A stretch of 64,000 nt of DNA from Crossaster papposus (Eukaryota > Echinodermata > Asteroidea > Velatida > Solasteridae). Below the pieces are notes generated by a model that worked only from the letters and a program-made list of their open reading frames with translations, was not told where the DNA came from and ran no database searches. The stretch is from assembly GCA_037893245.1 (NCBI GenBank), contig JBAIAA010000120.1, positions 1,240,001-1,304,000 of the forward strand. Reading direction: 5' to 3'. Below are positions 33,043 through 44,300 of this stretch, in pieces. A program made the translations under genes and the position numbers. Position 1 is the first letter of the stretch. Each line of letters begins with the position of its first letter.

Positions 33043-33927
33043 TACTTTCTAAAATGGTGTTGATCCTTCTGGAAAGATCAAAATGAATTTTACATGTTTT
33101 TTTCTTGCAGAACGAAGGTTTTTTTTTTTAAATAAACTGTTTAAACGAGTTCTCGAACAATTAGAAGTTATTGGCCTAACTGCCTTACTTTAAAACAGAA
33201 CAAGTCGAACGTTTGTTTGCTAATTTGGTTTCCTCATTTGAAAATAAGTTATTAATTTTATTCATGTAAATACACTATTTATCTGTTTTGTTTAACTTGT
33301 ATATTTTGGTTTCGAGTTGAACGTCCTTAAAGGTTTTTCAAGTGCCTTAATATTGTTGCCTTTTTATAGCAGAAGGAATTTCTCTCAAATGAATGTTTTA
33401 ATTTCTGTCTTTATACTGGAATTTTTAGTGTTTTGTAAAACATAAAATTTACTTGTATTTTTGTGAGTTGCTTTTATGTGGACACATGTTTTAAATCTTT
33501 CTATTTTCCTAAAGAGCTTTTGACAATAGTCTTTTTAGAATTTTTTAAAGTGTACATAGTTTGTGTCTAAATTTTAATTGAATTTTCTAAATTTACTATT
33601 TATGCCGTCGTGTGTGTGTTCCCTTATTTTTGTAAAACTTAGAGCTGTAAATAGTTAATTTATTCCTTGCCAGGTTGCGCTGAAAGGGTAGTAGGTCTAA
33701 ATATTTGTTGTTTTGTAATTTGTAAATACTTTGTTTGAAAGTTAATTTCAAAGTTATATTATCCGTGCTCTTCAACAAATTGGACTTTTTTCATAATTTT
33801 ATTCCTGGGCGTCTGTCAAAAAGTTTGTTTTTGGCCACAAAAGAGCAAGCCTTATGAGCAAACTGGTTCACAGTTCTACTAACATATTATTGATTATTAG
33901 GTGGGAACCAGCCTACTAAACGAGAAC

Positions 33928-34172
33928 AGGGGCCAATTTCATAGAGCTGCTAAGCACAAACATTTGCTTAGCACAAAAAAAGTCTTGCTCAATAAAAACA
34001 GGTTACCAGCCAAGATTCTACATGTTTTTCATGTTAAGCAAACAATCAGCTGATTATCAATCGAAAGCAATAAAGATCACGTACAAATTTGGTTTGTAAC
34101 CTTGTTTTTGCCAAGGACAAATGTTCATGCTAAGCATATTTTTGTGCTTAGCAGCTCTGTGAAATTGGCCCC
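33928..34172. repeat. MITE with GGGGCCAATTTC ends
   Basis: Left GGGGCCAATTTCATAGAGCT and right AGCTCTGTGAAATTGGCCCC are inverted repeats, continuing into GCTAAGCACAAA / TTTGTGCTTAGC. Confidence 0.9.
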
Positions 34173-34929
34173 AGAATTATTCAGAATTATTTTTTTAGCT
34201 GAAACTCGAAAAGAAGGGTTGTGAAAAGATATTTTGTGACGGTTGTGTCAAAGGTCAAGTTGTAAAATGGGATAAATGCAAAAGCAGACGAAACACATGT
34301 CCAAGAACCCCCCCCCCCCCCTTGTAGTGTAATTGTTCAATTTATAAATAAATGTGTTGGAATGTTTTGGATTTACAAAAACAATTAACTAAAGAATTAT
34401 ATATTTGTGTGCTTTAAACGTTTGTGTTTTTAACCAAAGAAACATCGGGTCGTTTATATTTAAAGAACATGTACCGGTATTAATTTAAAGCTAAACATCC
34501 GAGTTTGTTTCAACAAAATAGGGTAGTTTCAAGTTCATTTACATTGAAAGAAAAAATTCTCAATGACCGGCCGTTCCTCCATAATGTATTTCTCGTACAT
34601 CTATTATTGTAGCTGAGTAAGAGTGCATATTGTTTAGTTCTTTGTTTATTTTCTTTTACCATCAATAACCTTAATCCAAGGGACCAATAAATTGCAATAA
34701 GCCTCTGTTCTGATGACATCACATTTTGTTTACATGTGCATTATTCAGAGGAACGTCTATAGCCCCCCCCCCCCCCCCCCCACCGAATTAGTAAGAAGTC
34801 GGAACTTCACGCTACACCGGCGCGACTTTGATGTTCAATCAATTTCATTATTTTTCATAATCATGAAAGCAGTCATGAAACAACCGTCGTACGACGCCAC
34901 GAAATCGTTGACCTCCGAAACGGGTTTCC

Positions 34930-35288
34930 CCGATTAAATATGCAAATAAACTACATGTATTGTCATCCGATTTCCATGTATGGGCACGCCACCTGTGCTG
35001 TATGCAAATTATGTGTCTTGGCCAATCCTAGCCAACCCCAGACAATGCTATTGACTTCCGACCAATCAGAACCCCTCGTTCACTTTTTCGGCGGCAAGCA
35101 TTGACATTAGCAGGCTTTAGTCCGCATGCGAAGACAATAAGAATTCTTGTTCTGATAAAAAGGATTTATGGTGCACCGTAAATCGCTCTATCTTTCTAAT
35201 ATATCACACCAAAGAGGGACAACATAATAAGGCTGCACTGATTTAAACAGAAATAGAACAATTGGTGTTTTTCGTAAGTGCGGGAGAG
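34930..35288 (+). promoter_or_regulatory. Putative promoter of the 35.3-kb gene
   Basis: Two ATGCAAAT octamers (about 34938 and 35002) and two CCAAT boxes (35022, 35062) lie within 150 bp, upstream of the ATG at 35289. No TATA box is evident. Function is inferred from motif clustering and position. Confidence 0.4.
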
Positions 35289-36628
35289 ATGAAAAAGGGT
35301 TCTTTCGAACCGTTTTACGCCAGGAACCTGTCGTCTGCTGACTTGCATGCGGCCCGCACTTTTCGTTACAAGATGGACGACGTACTTTTGCGCACCGCCC
35401 TTGTAAGTATAAGTATTTATGTTTGTAAATGTCCTTTTCTTTGTTAAATTGGCGCATATGACATGTATGAGATTTGCGACGATAATCTATAATTATTGTA
35501 GGCAATCCATGTGAACTTGCAAGCTGCCGCTGAAATTGTTTTGCTGAGTATTTCCATGGAGCAATAAACTAGTTTATTGCTCAATGGTATTTCACAGCGA
35601 TATTTGCGGTGAAACGAGCCGTTCGGTAAAACCGCACGTGCATCGCGATGCAACAAAAAATGAATCGGAAACGTGCGACTAATTGTACTCGGGTAATACG
35701 TCGCTTTGCCTGAATATATGGCCTTCCGTTTTGGATAAGCTGAACCTATAAATTATCGATGATTCGGATTCGGACTGAGAAGGCCAATAAAATGCTGCAT
35801 TTATAAACGGGTAGGCAGAATAATTATCAGTAGTGTAGACCTAGCTAGATTTATTTTAGGCCCAACTTTATACCCACGGCATCAGTCAGTACCACATATG
35901 CTTCAGCTCAGCTCCTAATCCTAAGATAAACACAGGCACACTAATTAAGTTATTTGAACAATTTTTGAAAATTTACCCGCTACAAAGAATTGGGGAGATT
36001 GCAAAAGCACCACTTGTAAAGATTTTTAAATAATAAAGATAGGTGCATTAAAACAAAAATATAATATTTTCCAAAGATAATGACAAATCTGAAATTGTTA
36101 GGCCTTGTTGCCCAGATATGCTATGATAAGACAGTCTTCTTAGAAGAAATAATATGAAAATAAGTTAGGCTAGGCCTAGTATAGAATTAACTGATACCTC
36201 AAAACCTCAAAAAGGCTAATAATAGGGCTATAGGGTAGCCACACTTGTGTGAATAATTAAGGTTAGAGTTTGGTTGATTTTTGGTTGATTCCTTTAAGTG
36301 CTTACCATATTAATGACTTCAGCATGACGTAGACAACAGCAGTGATGTCAACTAATGCCACGATATTACAATCAAAGTCAAGATCTTGATCTTCTGAGAG
36401 CAAGAGCACATGACTATTAAATGTTGCATATTGATACAAGAATAACTTGAGATAGGCCTACTTAAATTTTGAAAAAAACGTCATCATAATATCCCCAATT
36501 GCTGATTTATTATTTTATGTTTACTTCGCCAAAATTGATGTTTTGATTTTCTTTTTTTTTAGGTTCAGGCAGGGATGACTTCAGATGATACATTTGAAGA
36601 GCGCCATCGTTGGGTCTTACATAGCTAA
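35289..36628 (+). CDS. Small unrecognised gene, two exons, 59 aa
   Basis: Exon 1 (35289-35402) encodes 38 residues beginning MKKGSFEPFYARNLSS and ends with a consensus donor, CTT|gtaagt. The first downstream exon in phase is 36563-36628, after a T-rich tract and ag; it encodes VQAGMTSDDTFEERHRWVL followed by H, S and TAA. The 59-residue product has no signal peptide, membrane segment or family I recognise. Four further near-identical copies of exon 2 lie downstream in the tandem array (39182-39247, 41627-41692, 43910-43975, 45998-46063), each with acceptor, frame and stop preserved, so alternative terminal exons are possible. Exon 1 is single copy. The model rests on splice consensus and frame only; it could be an incomplete 5' piece of a longer gene or a non-coding transcript. 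Confidence 0.4.
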
Positions 36629-37138
36629 GAAGCGAGCAAGATAGATACGTAATTCACAAAGAAAGATAAACTACAGATGAGAATATAACCAGATAATTGT
36701 AAACTTCTAGAAATGAGTTAAATTAATGGAGATTCAAATGAAGAACAAATAAGATTTAGGCAAAATGGAGATCAACGGAAAACAATTTACAGCTGAGAAC
36801 AAGGATGTTTTAAATGCAGCAGATGAAGAAGACATTTAAGATAAATTAGTTCTCAAGACAATGACGATGACTGGGGGAATAGGGGCATGATTAAGATCAG
36901 GGGTCGAAAAATCTAAGGTCAAGGGTCAGAGATCTGTGTATCCTGAATGCGATCTAAGATGGGTATCCCACAAGATCAAAATCATGGACTTTGAAGCTTT
37001 GAGCTTTGAAGCAGGGGCTTATTAACGGGGTAAGAAAATAATGTACAATGTATAAATATTTCTCTCAAATATGTATTGATGACATCATCTTATATTAATG
37101 ACGTATGACGTAGTGACTGAGTGACGCGGACTGATGTC

Positions 37139-37249
37139 ATGAATGAAGATCAAGGTCAAGATCACGATCCTCTGTCAGCACAAAAGTACACAAAGAGACA
37201 GTTACATGCTGCACATCGATGCATTTCGCGACCGAGGTCGACATCATGA
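37139..37249 (+). other. Short conserved frame in array units (36 codons), coding status unclear
   Basis: ATG AAT GAA GAT CAA GGT begins a 36-codon frame (MNEDQGQDHDPLSAQKYTK...) present at the same place in each full unit (about 39795, 42211, 44490, 46615). High overall unit similarity makes frame conservation weak evidence. Two other frames overlap it, including a 62-codon ATG frame (MHFATEVDIMTDLVRLYG) intact only at 42292-42480 and 46692-46880. Confidence 0.2.
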
Positions 37250-37925
37250 CAGACTTTAGAGTTCAATAGTTGGAAGAAACCGACGAAGGGAGTTTTAGAA
37301 ATTAATTTTACAAGATTTGAAGAGACGCCCACACAATTTCTTAAGAATAGTCGTCTTAAAATCAACAATTGCTGCCTATTATTTAATCTTTTTGCCAGTG
37401 ATGAACATTTTAATAAAATTAAATTGTGATCAAACATCATAAAGTATGACATAATTTATGAGTTTTCATATTTGCGTCAGGCCGGGAACGACTTTTTAAC
37501 GGTACAAATGGAGAGCTCCAGATTATAGTGAAACGAGCAAAATAGAATTACACTGAGAAATATGTTGTTTTATTGTGTGTTTTTCAAAAACCTGCAAGAA
37601 GGGGTTCATTGTTTTTTGTTTTACTGCAGCAATGAATATAATTAGTCATATTGGCTGATTGTGGTGTCTGTTGTTCATATTGTTTTTATTTTAAAAAGTA
37701 CCATATTGGGTATAACAGTAAAGTTTGTTCAATGAAGGGTTGTTTTTCCCCAAAAAAACAGAATATGCACATAAAATGTTCATGCCTAAATATTTTTAGA
37801 ATCACACCAATATATACAGCTTATAGTCCTACATGTATACCAATCATTAGAAAATAGAGCTTTATTTTATAAATTATGTACAGCCACTCTGGATCACATG
37901 CACAAGTTTTTTACATTTAGTAACT

Positions 37926-38237
37926 AGTGAGTGAGTGAGTGAGTTTTGGGTTTAACGCCGTACCGGCATCAGTGGCCATATTCACAGCTGGAATGTGTAC
38001 AAATATAAGACAATAGGTACGGTAGTAATAAAAAAAAATCAAGTGAACTGTGGAGAATATATAAAACTTGGAGTCAGAAGGAACAATTATCACACAAGAA
38101 AAGAATTAGAACGTTTCAAAAGAATGAAAGAACCATTGTATTAGAAGTATAACGATAAACTGATTCTAGGCAGTTTCCAGGAGAATCCCGTTAGAGGCGG
38201 GCCATGGAGGATCCCCCAGACACACGGCACCCTGTCT
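37926..38237 (+). repeat. Insertion element with 10-bp target duplication, array unit 1
   Basis: A 312-bp element beginning AGTGAGTGAGTGAGTTTTGG, flanked by TTTAGTAACT on both sides (37916-37925, 38238-38247). The empty site TTTAGTAACTAAATTACG is intact in other units (42979, 48645). It includes TTTAACGCCGTACCGGCATC and has no open frame. Confidence 0.85.
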
Positions 38238-40420
38238 TTTAGTAACTAAATTAGGTTGATAACAAAATCTAGTATACAGTTTAAAATGTGTGCCAAATGT
38301 TTGAGAATATCACAAGAATAACTTGAATAAATTACCACAGTACCACATATGCTGCGTGCTCAGCTCATAATCCAAAGCTAAACATGGGCCTACTAATTAA
38401 GTTATGTGAACAAACTTGGAAATTTACCCGCTACGAAGAATTTTAAAGGAGAGATTGCAAAGTAAGTTCAAAAGCACAATTTGTAAAGATTTTCAAATAA
38501 TAAAGATAGGTGCATTTAACCAAAAATTGAATATTTTTTCAAAAGATAATGATAAATCTGTAGTGTTAGGCCTAGAGGAACTTGTTGCCCAGATATGCTA
38601 TGATGAGACAGTCTTCTTAGAAGGAATGATATGAAAATAAGTTAGGATAGACCTAGAATAGAATTAACTGATGTAGGCCTAGCTCTATAAAATAACATCT
38701 TAGAGGAAAAGTATAGTCTGCTAAATAGTTCTAAACACGGTGACGACGAGCTGGATGAATAGAAATTATGATTTGTATCTACTTAAACCCAAACAGCGCC
38801 CTCCTATGGTGTCAGCCATACCTCAAACAGACTAATGGGGCTATAGGGTAGCCACACTAGTGCGACTAGCAGTGGTAGCTAGGATTATTTCAGTGAAAAG
38901 GGGGGGGGGGCAAAGGGGGGGTGAAGGGGGGAGGATTTGAAAGGGTGGCACCTGGGGGGGGGGGGGGGGGCGCACGATAACGATCAAAGTCAAGATCATG
39001 ATCTTCTAAGAGCAAGAGCACACAATAAGACTCTTAAATGATGCATATTGATGTATACAAGAATAACTTAAGATAGGCCTACTTAAATTTAGAAGAACCG
39101 TCATCGTAATATCCCCAATTGCTGAATAATTATTGCATGTTTACTTCGCCAAAATTGATGTTTTGATTTTCTTTTCTTTAGATTCAGACAGGGATTACTT
39201 CAGATGATACATTTGAAGAGCGCCATCGTTGGGTCTTACATAGCTAAGAAGCGAGCAAGATACAGTAGATACGTAATTTACAAAGAAAGATAAACTACAG
39301 ATGAGAATATAACCAGATAATTGTAAACTTCTAGAAATGAGTTTAATTAATGGAGATTCAAATGAAGAACAAATAAGATTTAGGCAAAATGAAGATCAAC
39401 GAAGAAAATGTTAGAGCTGAGAACAAGGATGTTTAAAATGCAGCAGATGAAGAAGACATTTTATGATAAATTAGTTCTCAACACAATGACGATGACTGGG
39501 GGAATAGGGGCATGATTAAGATCAGGGGTCGAAAAATCTAAGGTCAAGGGTCAGAGATCTGTGTATCCTGAATGCGATCTAAGATGGGTATCCCACAAGA
39601 TCAAAATCATGGACTTTGAAGCTTTGAGCTTTGAAGCAGGGGCTTATTAATGGGGTAAGAAAATAATGTACAACAATGTATAAATATGGTTAATGATATT
39701 GGCATGTAGATGTTTTTCTCTCAAATATGTATTGATGACATCATCTTATATTAATGACGTATGACGTAGTGACTGAGTGACGCCGACTGATGTCATGAAT
39801 GAAGATCAAGGTCAAGATCACGATCCTCTGTCAGCACAAAAGTACACAAAGAGACAGTTACATGCTGCACATCGATGCATTTCGCGACCGAGGTCGACAT
39901 CAGGACAGACTTAGTTAGGCTCTATGGAAGAAACGACGAAAGTTTTAGAAAAAAAAATTACAAGATTTTAAGAGAGGCCCACACAATTTCTTAAGAATAG
40001 TCGTCTTAAAATCAACAATTGATGCCCATTATTTAATCTTTTTGCCAGTGATGAACATTAATAAAATTAAATTGTGATCAAACATCATAAAGTATGACAT
40101 AATTTATAAGTTTTCATATTTGCGTCAGACCGGGAACGACTTTTTAACGGTACAATTGGAGAGCACCAGATTATAAAATTACACTGAGAAATATGTTGTT
40201 TTATTGAGTTAATTTTCAAAAACCTGCAAGAAAGGGTTCATTGTTTTTTATTTTACTGGAGCAATGAATATAATTAGTCATATTCTATTTTTAGAATTAC
40301 ACCAATATATACAGCTTATAGTCCTACATGTATACCAATCATTAGAAAATAGAGCTTTATTTTATAAATTATGTACAGCCACTCTGGATCACCTACACAA
40401 TTTTTTTACTTTTAGTAACT

Positions 40421-40737
40421 AGTGAGTGAGTGAGTGAGTTTTGGGTTTGACGCCGTACCGGCATCAGTGGCCATATTCACGGCGGGAATGTGTACAAATA
40501 TAAGACAATAGGTAGTAATGAAAAAACAATGAAGTTAACTGTGAAGAATATAAAAACTTGGAGTCGGAAAGAACAATTATCACACAGGAAAAGAATGAGA
40601 ACGTTTCAAAAGAATGATAGAACCATTGTATAGAAGTATAACGATAAACTGATTCTAGGCAGTTTTACAGGAGAATCCCGTTGGAGGCGGGCCACGGAGG
40701 ATCCCCCAGACACACGGCACCCTGTCTTTTTAGTAGC
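40421..40737 (+). repeat. Insertion element, array unit 2
   Basis: Same element and same insertion site as 37926-38237, so units 1 and 2 share the insertion by descent. The right flank in unit 2 is followed by a deletion relative to unit 1. Confidence 0.85.
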
Positions 40738-41261
40738 TCATACTCCTAAGCTAAACATGGGCTACTAATTAAGTTATGTGAACAAATTTTGAAATTTACC
40801 CACTACGAAGAATTTTAAAGGAGAGATTGCAAAGTAAGTTCAAAAGCACCATTTGTAAAGATTTTCAAATAATAAAGATAAGTGCATTAAAACAAAAATA
40901 TAATATTTTCCAAAGATAATGATAAATCTGTAGTGGTAGGCCTAGAAGAACTTGTTGCCCAAATATGCTATGATGAGACAGTCTTCTTAGAAGGAATAAT
41001 ATGAAAATAAGTTAGGATAGACCTAGAATAGAATTAACTGATGTAGGCCTAGCTCTATAAAATAACATCTTAGAGGAAAAGTATAATCTGCTAAATAGTT
41101 CTAAACACGGTGATGACGAGCTGGATGAATAGAAATTATGATTTATATCTACTCCAACCAAACAGCGCCCTCGGGTGTCAGCCATACCTCAAAAAGGCTA
41201 ATAGGGCTATAGGTTAGCCACGCTAGTGCGACTAGCAGTGGTGTAGCTAGGATTTTTTTCA

Positions 41262-41395
41262 GTGAATAGGGGGGGGGGGGGGGTCAAAAGGGGGGGGGGG
41301 GGGGGCGCAAAGGTGGGAGGGCAAAGAGGAGGGGAGGAAAGGGGGGGGGGGGAGGATTTGAAAGGGTAGCACCTGGGGGGGAGGGGGAATGAACG
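41262..41395 (+). repeat. G-rich blocks in array unit 3
   Basis: Several G runs longer than ten. Equivalent blocks lie at 38900-38970, 43645-43695, 45710-45770 and 47870-47950 and differ greatly in length between units. Proline-rich minus-strand frames here are artefacts. Confidence 0.85.
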
Positions 41396-44300
41396 ATTTG
41401 TGGGATGGGCACGTGCCACGATAACGATCAAAGTCAAGATCATGATCTTCTGAGAGCAAGAGCACACAATAAGACTCTTAAATGTTGCATATTGATGTAT
41501 ACAAGAATAACTTAAGATAGGCCTACTTAAATTTAGAAGAACCGTCATCGTAATATCCCCAATTGCTGATTTATTATTGCATGAATTACTTCGTCAAAAT
41601 TGATGTTTTGATTTTCTTTTCTTTAGATTCAGGCAGGGATGACTTCAGATGATACATTTGAAGAGTGCCATCACTGGGTCTTACATAGCTAAGAAGCGAG
41701 CAAGATAGATAGGCCTACTTAGTAAATCACAAAGAAAGATAAACTACAGATGAGAATATAACTAGATAATTGTAAACTTCCAGAAGCGAGTTAAATTCAT
41801 GGAGATTCAAGGAAAGAACAAATAAGATTTAGGCAAAATGAAGATCAATAAAGAAAATGTTACAGCTGAGAACAAGGATGTTTAAAATGCAGCAGATGAA
41901 GAAGACATTTATGATAAATTAGTTCTCAAGACAATGACGATGACTGGGGGAATAGGGGCATGATTAAGATCAGGGGTCGAAAAATCTAAGGTCAAGGGTC
42001 AGAGATCTTTGTATCCTGAATGCGATCTAAGATGGGTATCCCACAAGATCAAAATCATGGACTTTGAAGCTTTGAGCTTTGAAGCAGGGGCTTATTAACG
42101 GGGTAAGAAAATAATGTACAATGTATAAATATTTCTCTCAAATATGTATTGATGACATCATCTTATATTAATGACGTATGACGTAGTGACTGAGTGACGC
42201 GGACTGATGTCATGAATGAAGATCAAGGTCAAGATCACGATCCTCTGTCAGCACAAAAGTACACAAAGAGACAGTTACATGCTGCACATCGATGCATTTC
42301 GCGACCGAGGTCGACATCATGACAGACTTAGTTAGGCTCTATGGAAGAAACGACGAAAGTTTTAGAAATAAATTTTACAAGATTTTAAGAGAGGCCCACC
42401 AATTATTTAAGAATAGTCGTCTTAAAATCAACAATTGCTGCCTATTATTTAATCTTTTTGCCAGTGATGAACATTATTAAAATTAAATTGTGATCAAACA
42501 TCATAAAGTATGACATAATTTATAAGTTTTCGTATTTGTGTCGGGCCGGAAACAACTTTTTTACGGTACAATTGGAGAGCTCCAGATTATAGTGAAACGA
42601 GCAAAATAGAATTACACTGAGATATATGTTGTTTTATTGTGTGTTTTTCAAAAACCTGCAAGAAAGGGTTCATTGTTTTTTATTTTACTGAAGCAATGAA
42701 TATAATTAGTCCTATTGGCTGATTGTGGTGTCTGTCGTTCACATTGTTTTTATTTTAAAAAGTTCCATATTGGTATAACAGTAAAGTTTGTTCAATGAAA
42801 GGTTGTTTTTCCCCAAATAACCAGAATATGCACCTAAAATCTTCACGCCTAAATATTTTTAGAATCACACCAATATATACAGCTTATAGTCCTACATGTA
42901 TATCAATCATTAGAAAATATAGCTTTATTTTATAAATTATGTACAGCCACTCTGGATCACATACAAAAGTTGTTGACTTTTAGTAACTAAATTACGCTGA
43001 TAAAAAAATCTAGTATGCAGTTTAAAATGTGTGCCAAATGTTTAAGAATATCACAAGAATAACTTGAATAAATTACCACAGTACCACATATGCTGCATGC
43101 TCAGCTCCTAATCCTCAGCTAAACACGAGCCTACTAATTAAGTTATGTGAACAAATTTGGAAATTTACCCGCTACGAAGAATTTTAAAGAAGAGATTGCA
43201 AAGTAAGTTCAAAAGCACATTTTGTAAAGATTTTCAAATAATAAAGATAGGTGCATTTAACAAAAAATTGAATATTTTCTCGAAAGATAATGATAAATCT
43301 GTTGTTTTAGGCCTAGAGGAACTTGTTGCCCAGATATGCTATGATGAGACAGTCTTCTTAGAAGGAATAATATGAAAATAAGTTAGGCTAGACCTAGAAT
43401 AGAATTAACTGATGTAGGCCTAGCTCTATAAAATAACATCTTAGTGGAAAAATATAGTCTGCTAAATATTTCTAAACATGGCGACGACGAGCTGGATGAA
43501 TAGAAATTATGATTTGTATCTACATGTACTTAAACCCAAACAGCGCCCTCCTGTGGTGTCAGCCATACCTCAAACAGACTAATGGGGCTATAGGGTAGCC
43601 ACACTAGTGCGACTAGCAGTGGTAGCTAGGATTATTTCAGTGAAAAGGGGGGGGCAAAGGGGGGGGGGAGGATTTGAAAGGGTGGCACCGGGGGGCGCAC
43701 GATAACGATCAAAGTCAAGATCATGATCTTCTAAGAGCAAGAGCACACAATAAGACTCTTAAATGATGCATATTGATGTATACAAGAATAACTTAAGATA
43801 GGCCTACTTAAATTTAGAAGAACCGTCGTCGTAATATCCCCAATTGTTGATTTATTATTCCATGTTTACTTCGCCAAAATTGATGTTTTGATATTTTTTT
43901 TCTCTTTAGATTCAGGCAGGGATGACTTCAGATGATACATTTGAAGAGCGCCATCGTTGGGTCTTACAGAGCTAAGAAGCGAGCAAGATAGATACTTAGT
44001 AATTCACAAAGAAGAAAGATAAACTACAAATGAGAATATAAACAGATAATTGTAAACTTCTAGAAATGAGTTAAATTCATGGAGATTCAAATGAAGAACA
44101 AATAAGATTTAAGCAAAATGAAGATCAACGAAGAAAATGTTACAGCTGAGAACAAGGATGTTTAAAATGCAGCAGATGAAGAAGACATTTATGATAATTA
44201 GTTCTCAACACAATGACGATGACTGGGGAAATAGGGGCATGATTAAGATCAGGGGTCGAAAAATCTAAGGTCAAGGGTCAGAGATCTGTGTATCCTGAAT

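Larger units (their letters stand above)
32499..35288. other. RGS22 3' UTR and intergenic region
   Basis: No coding exon is supported. Candidate poly(A) signals AATAAA occur at 33131, 34347 and 34686. The region contains a TTAA element (about 32615-32812), two MITEs (32846-33042, 33928-34172) and C tracts at about 34310 and 34762. The last 350 bp look promoter-like for the next gene. Confidence 0.6.

Noticed and set aside
41207-41548. Proline-rich minus-strand frame of 113 codons
   Set aside because: Caused by poly-G tracts in an array unit; not conserved between units.
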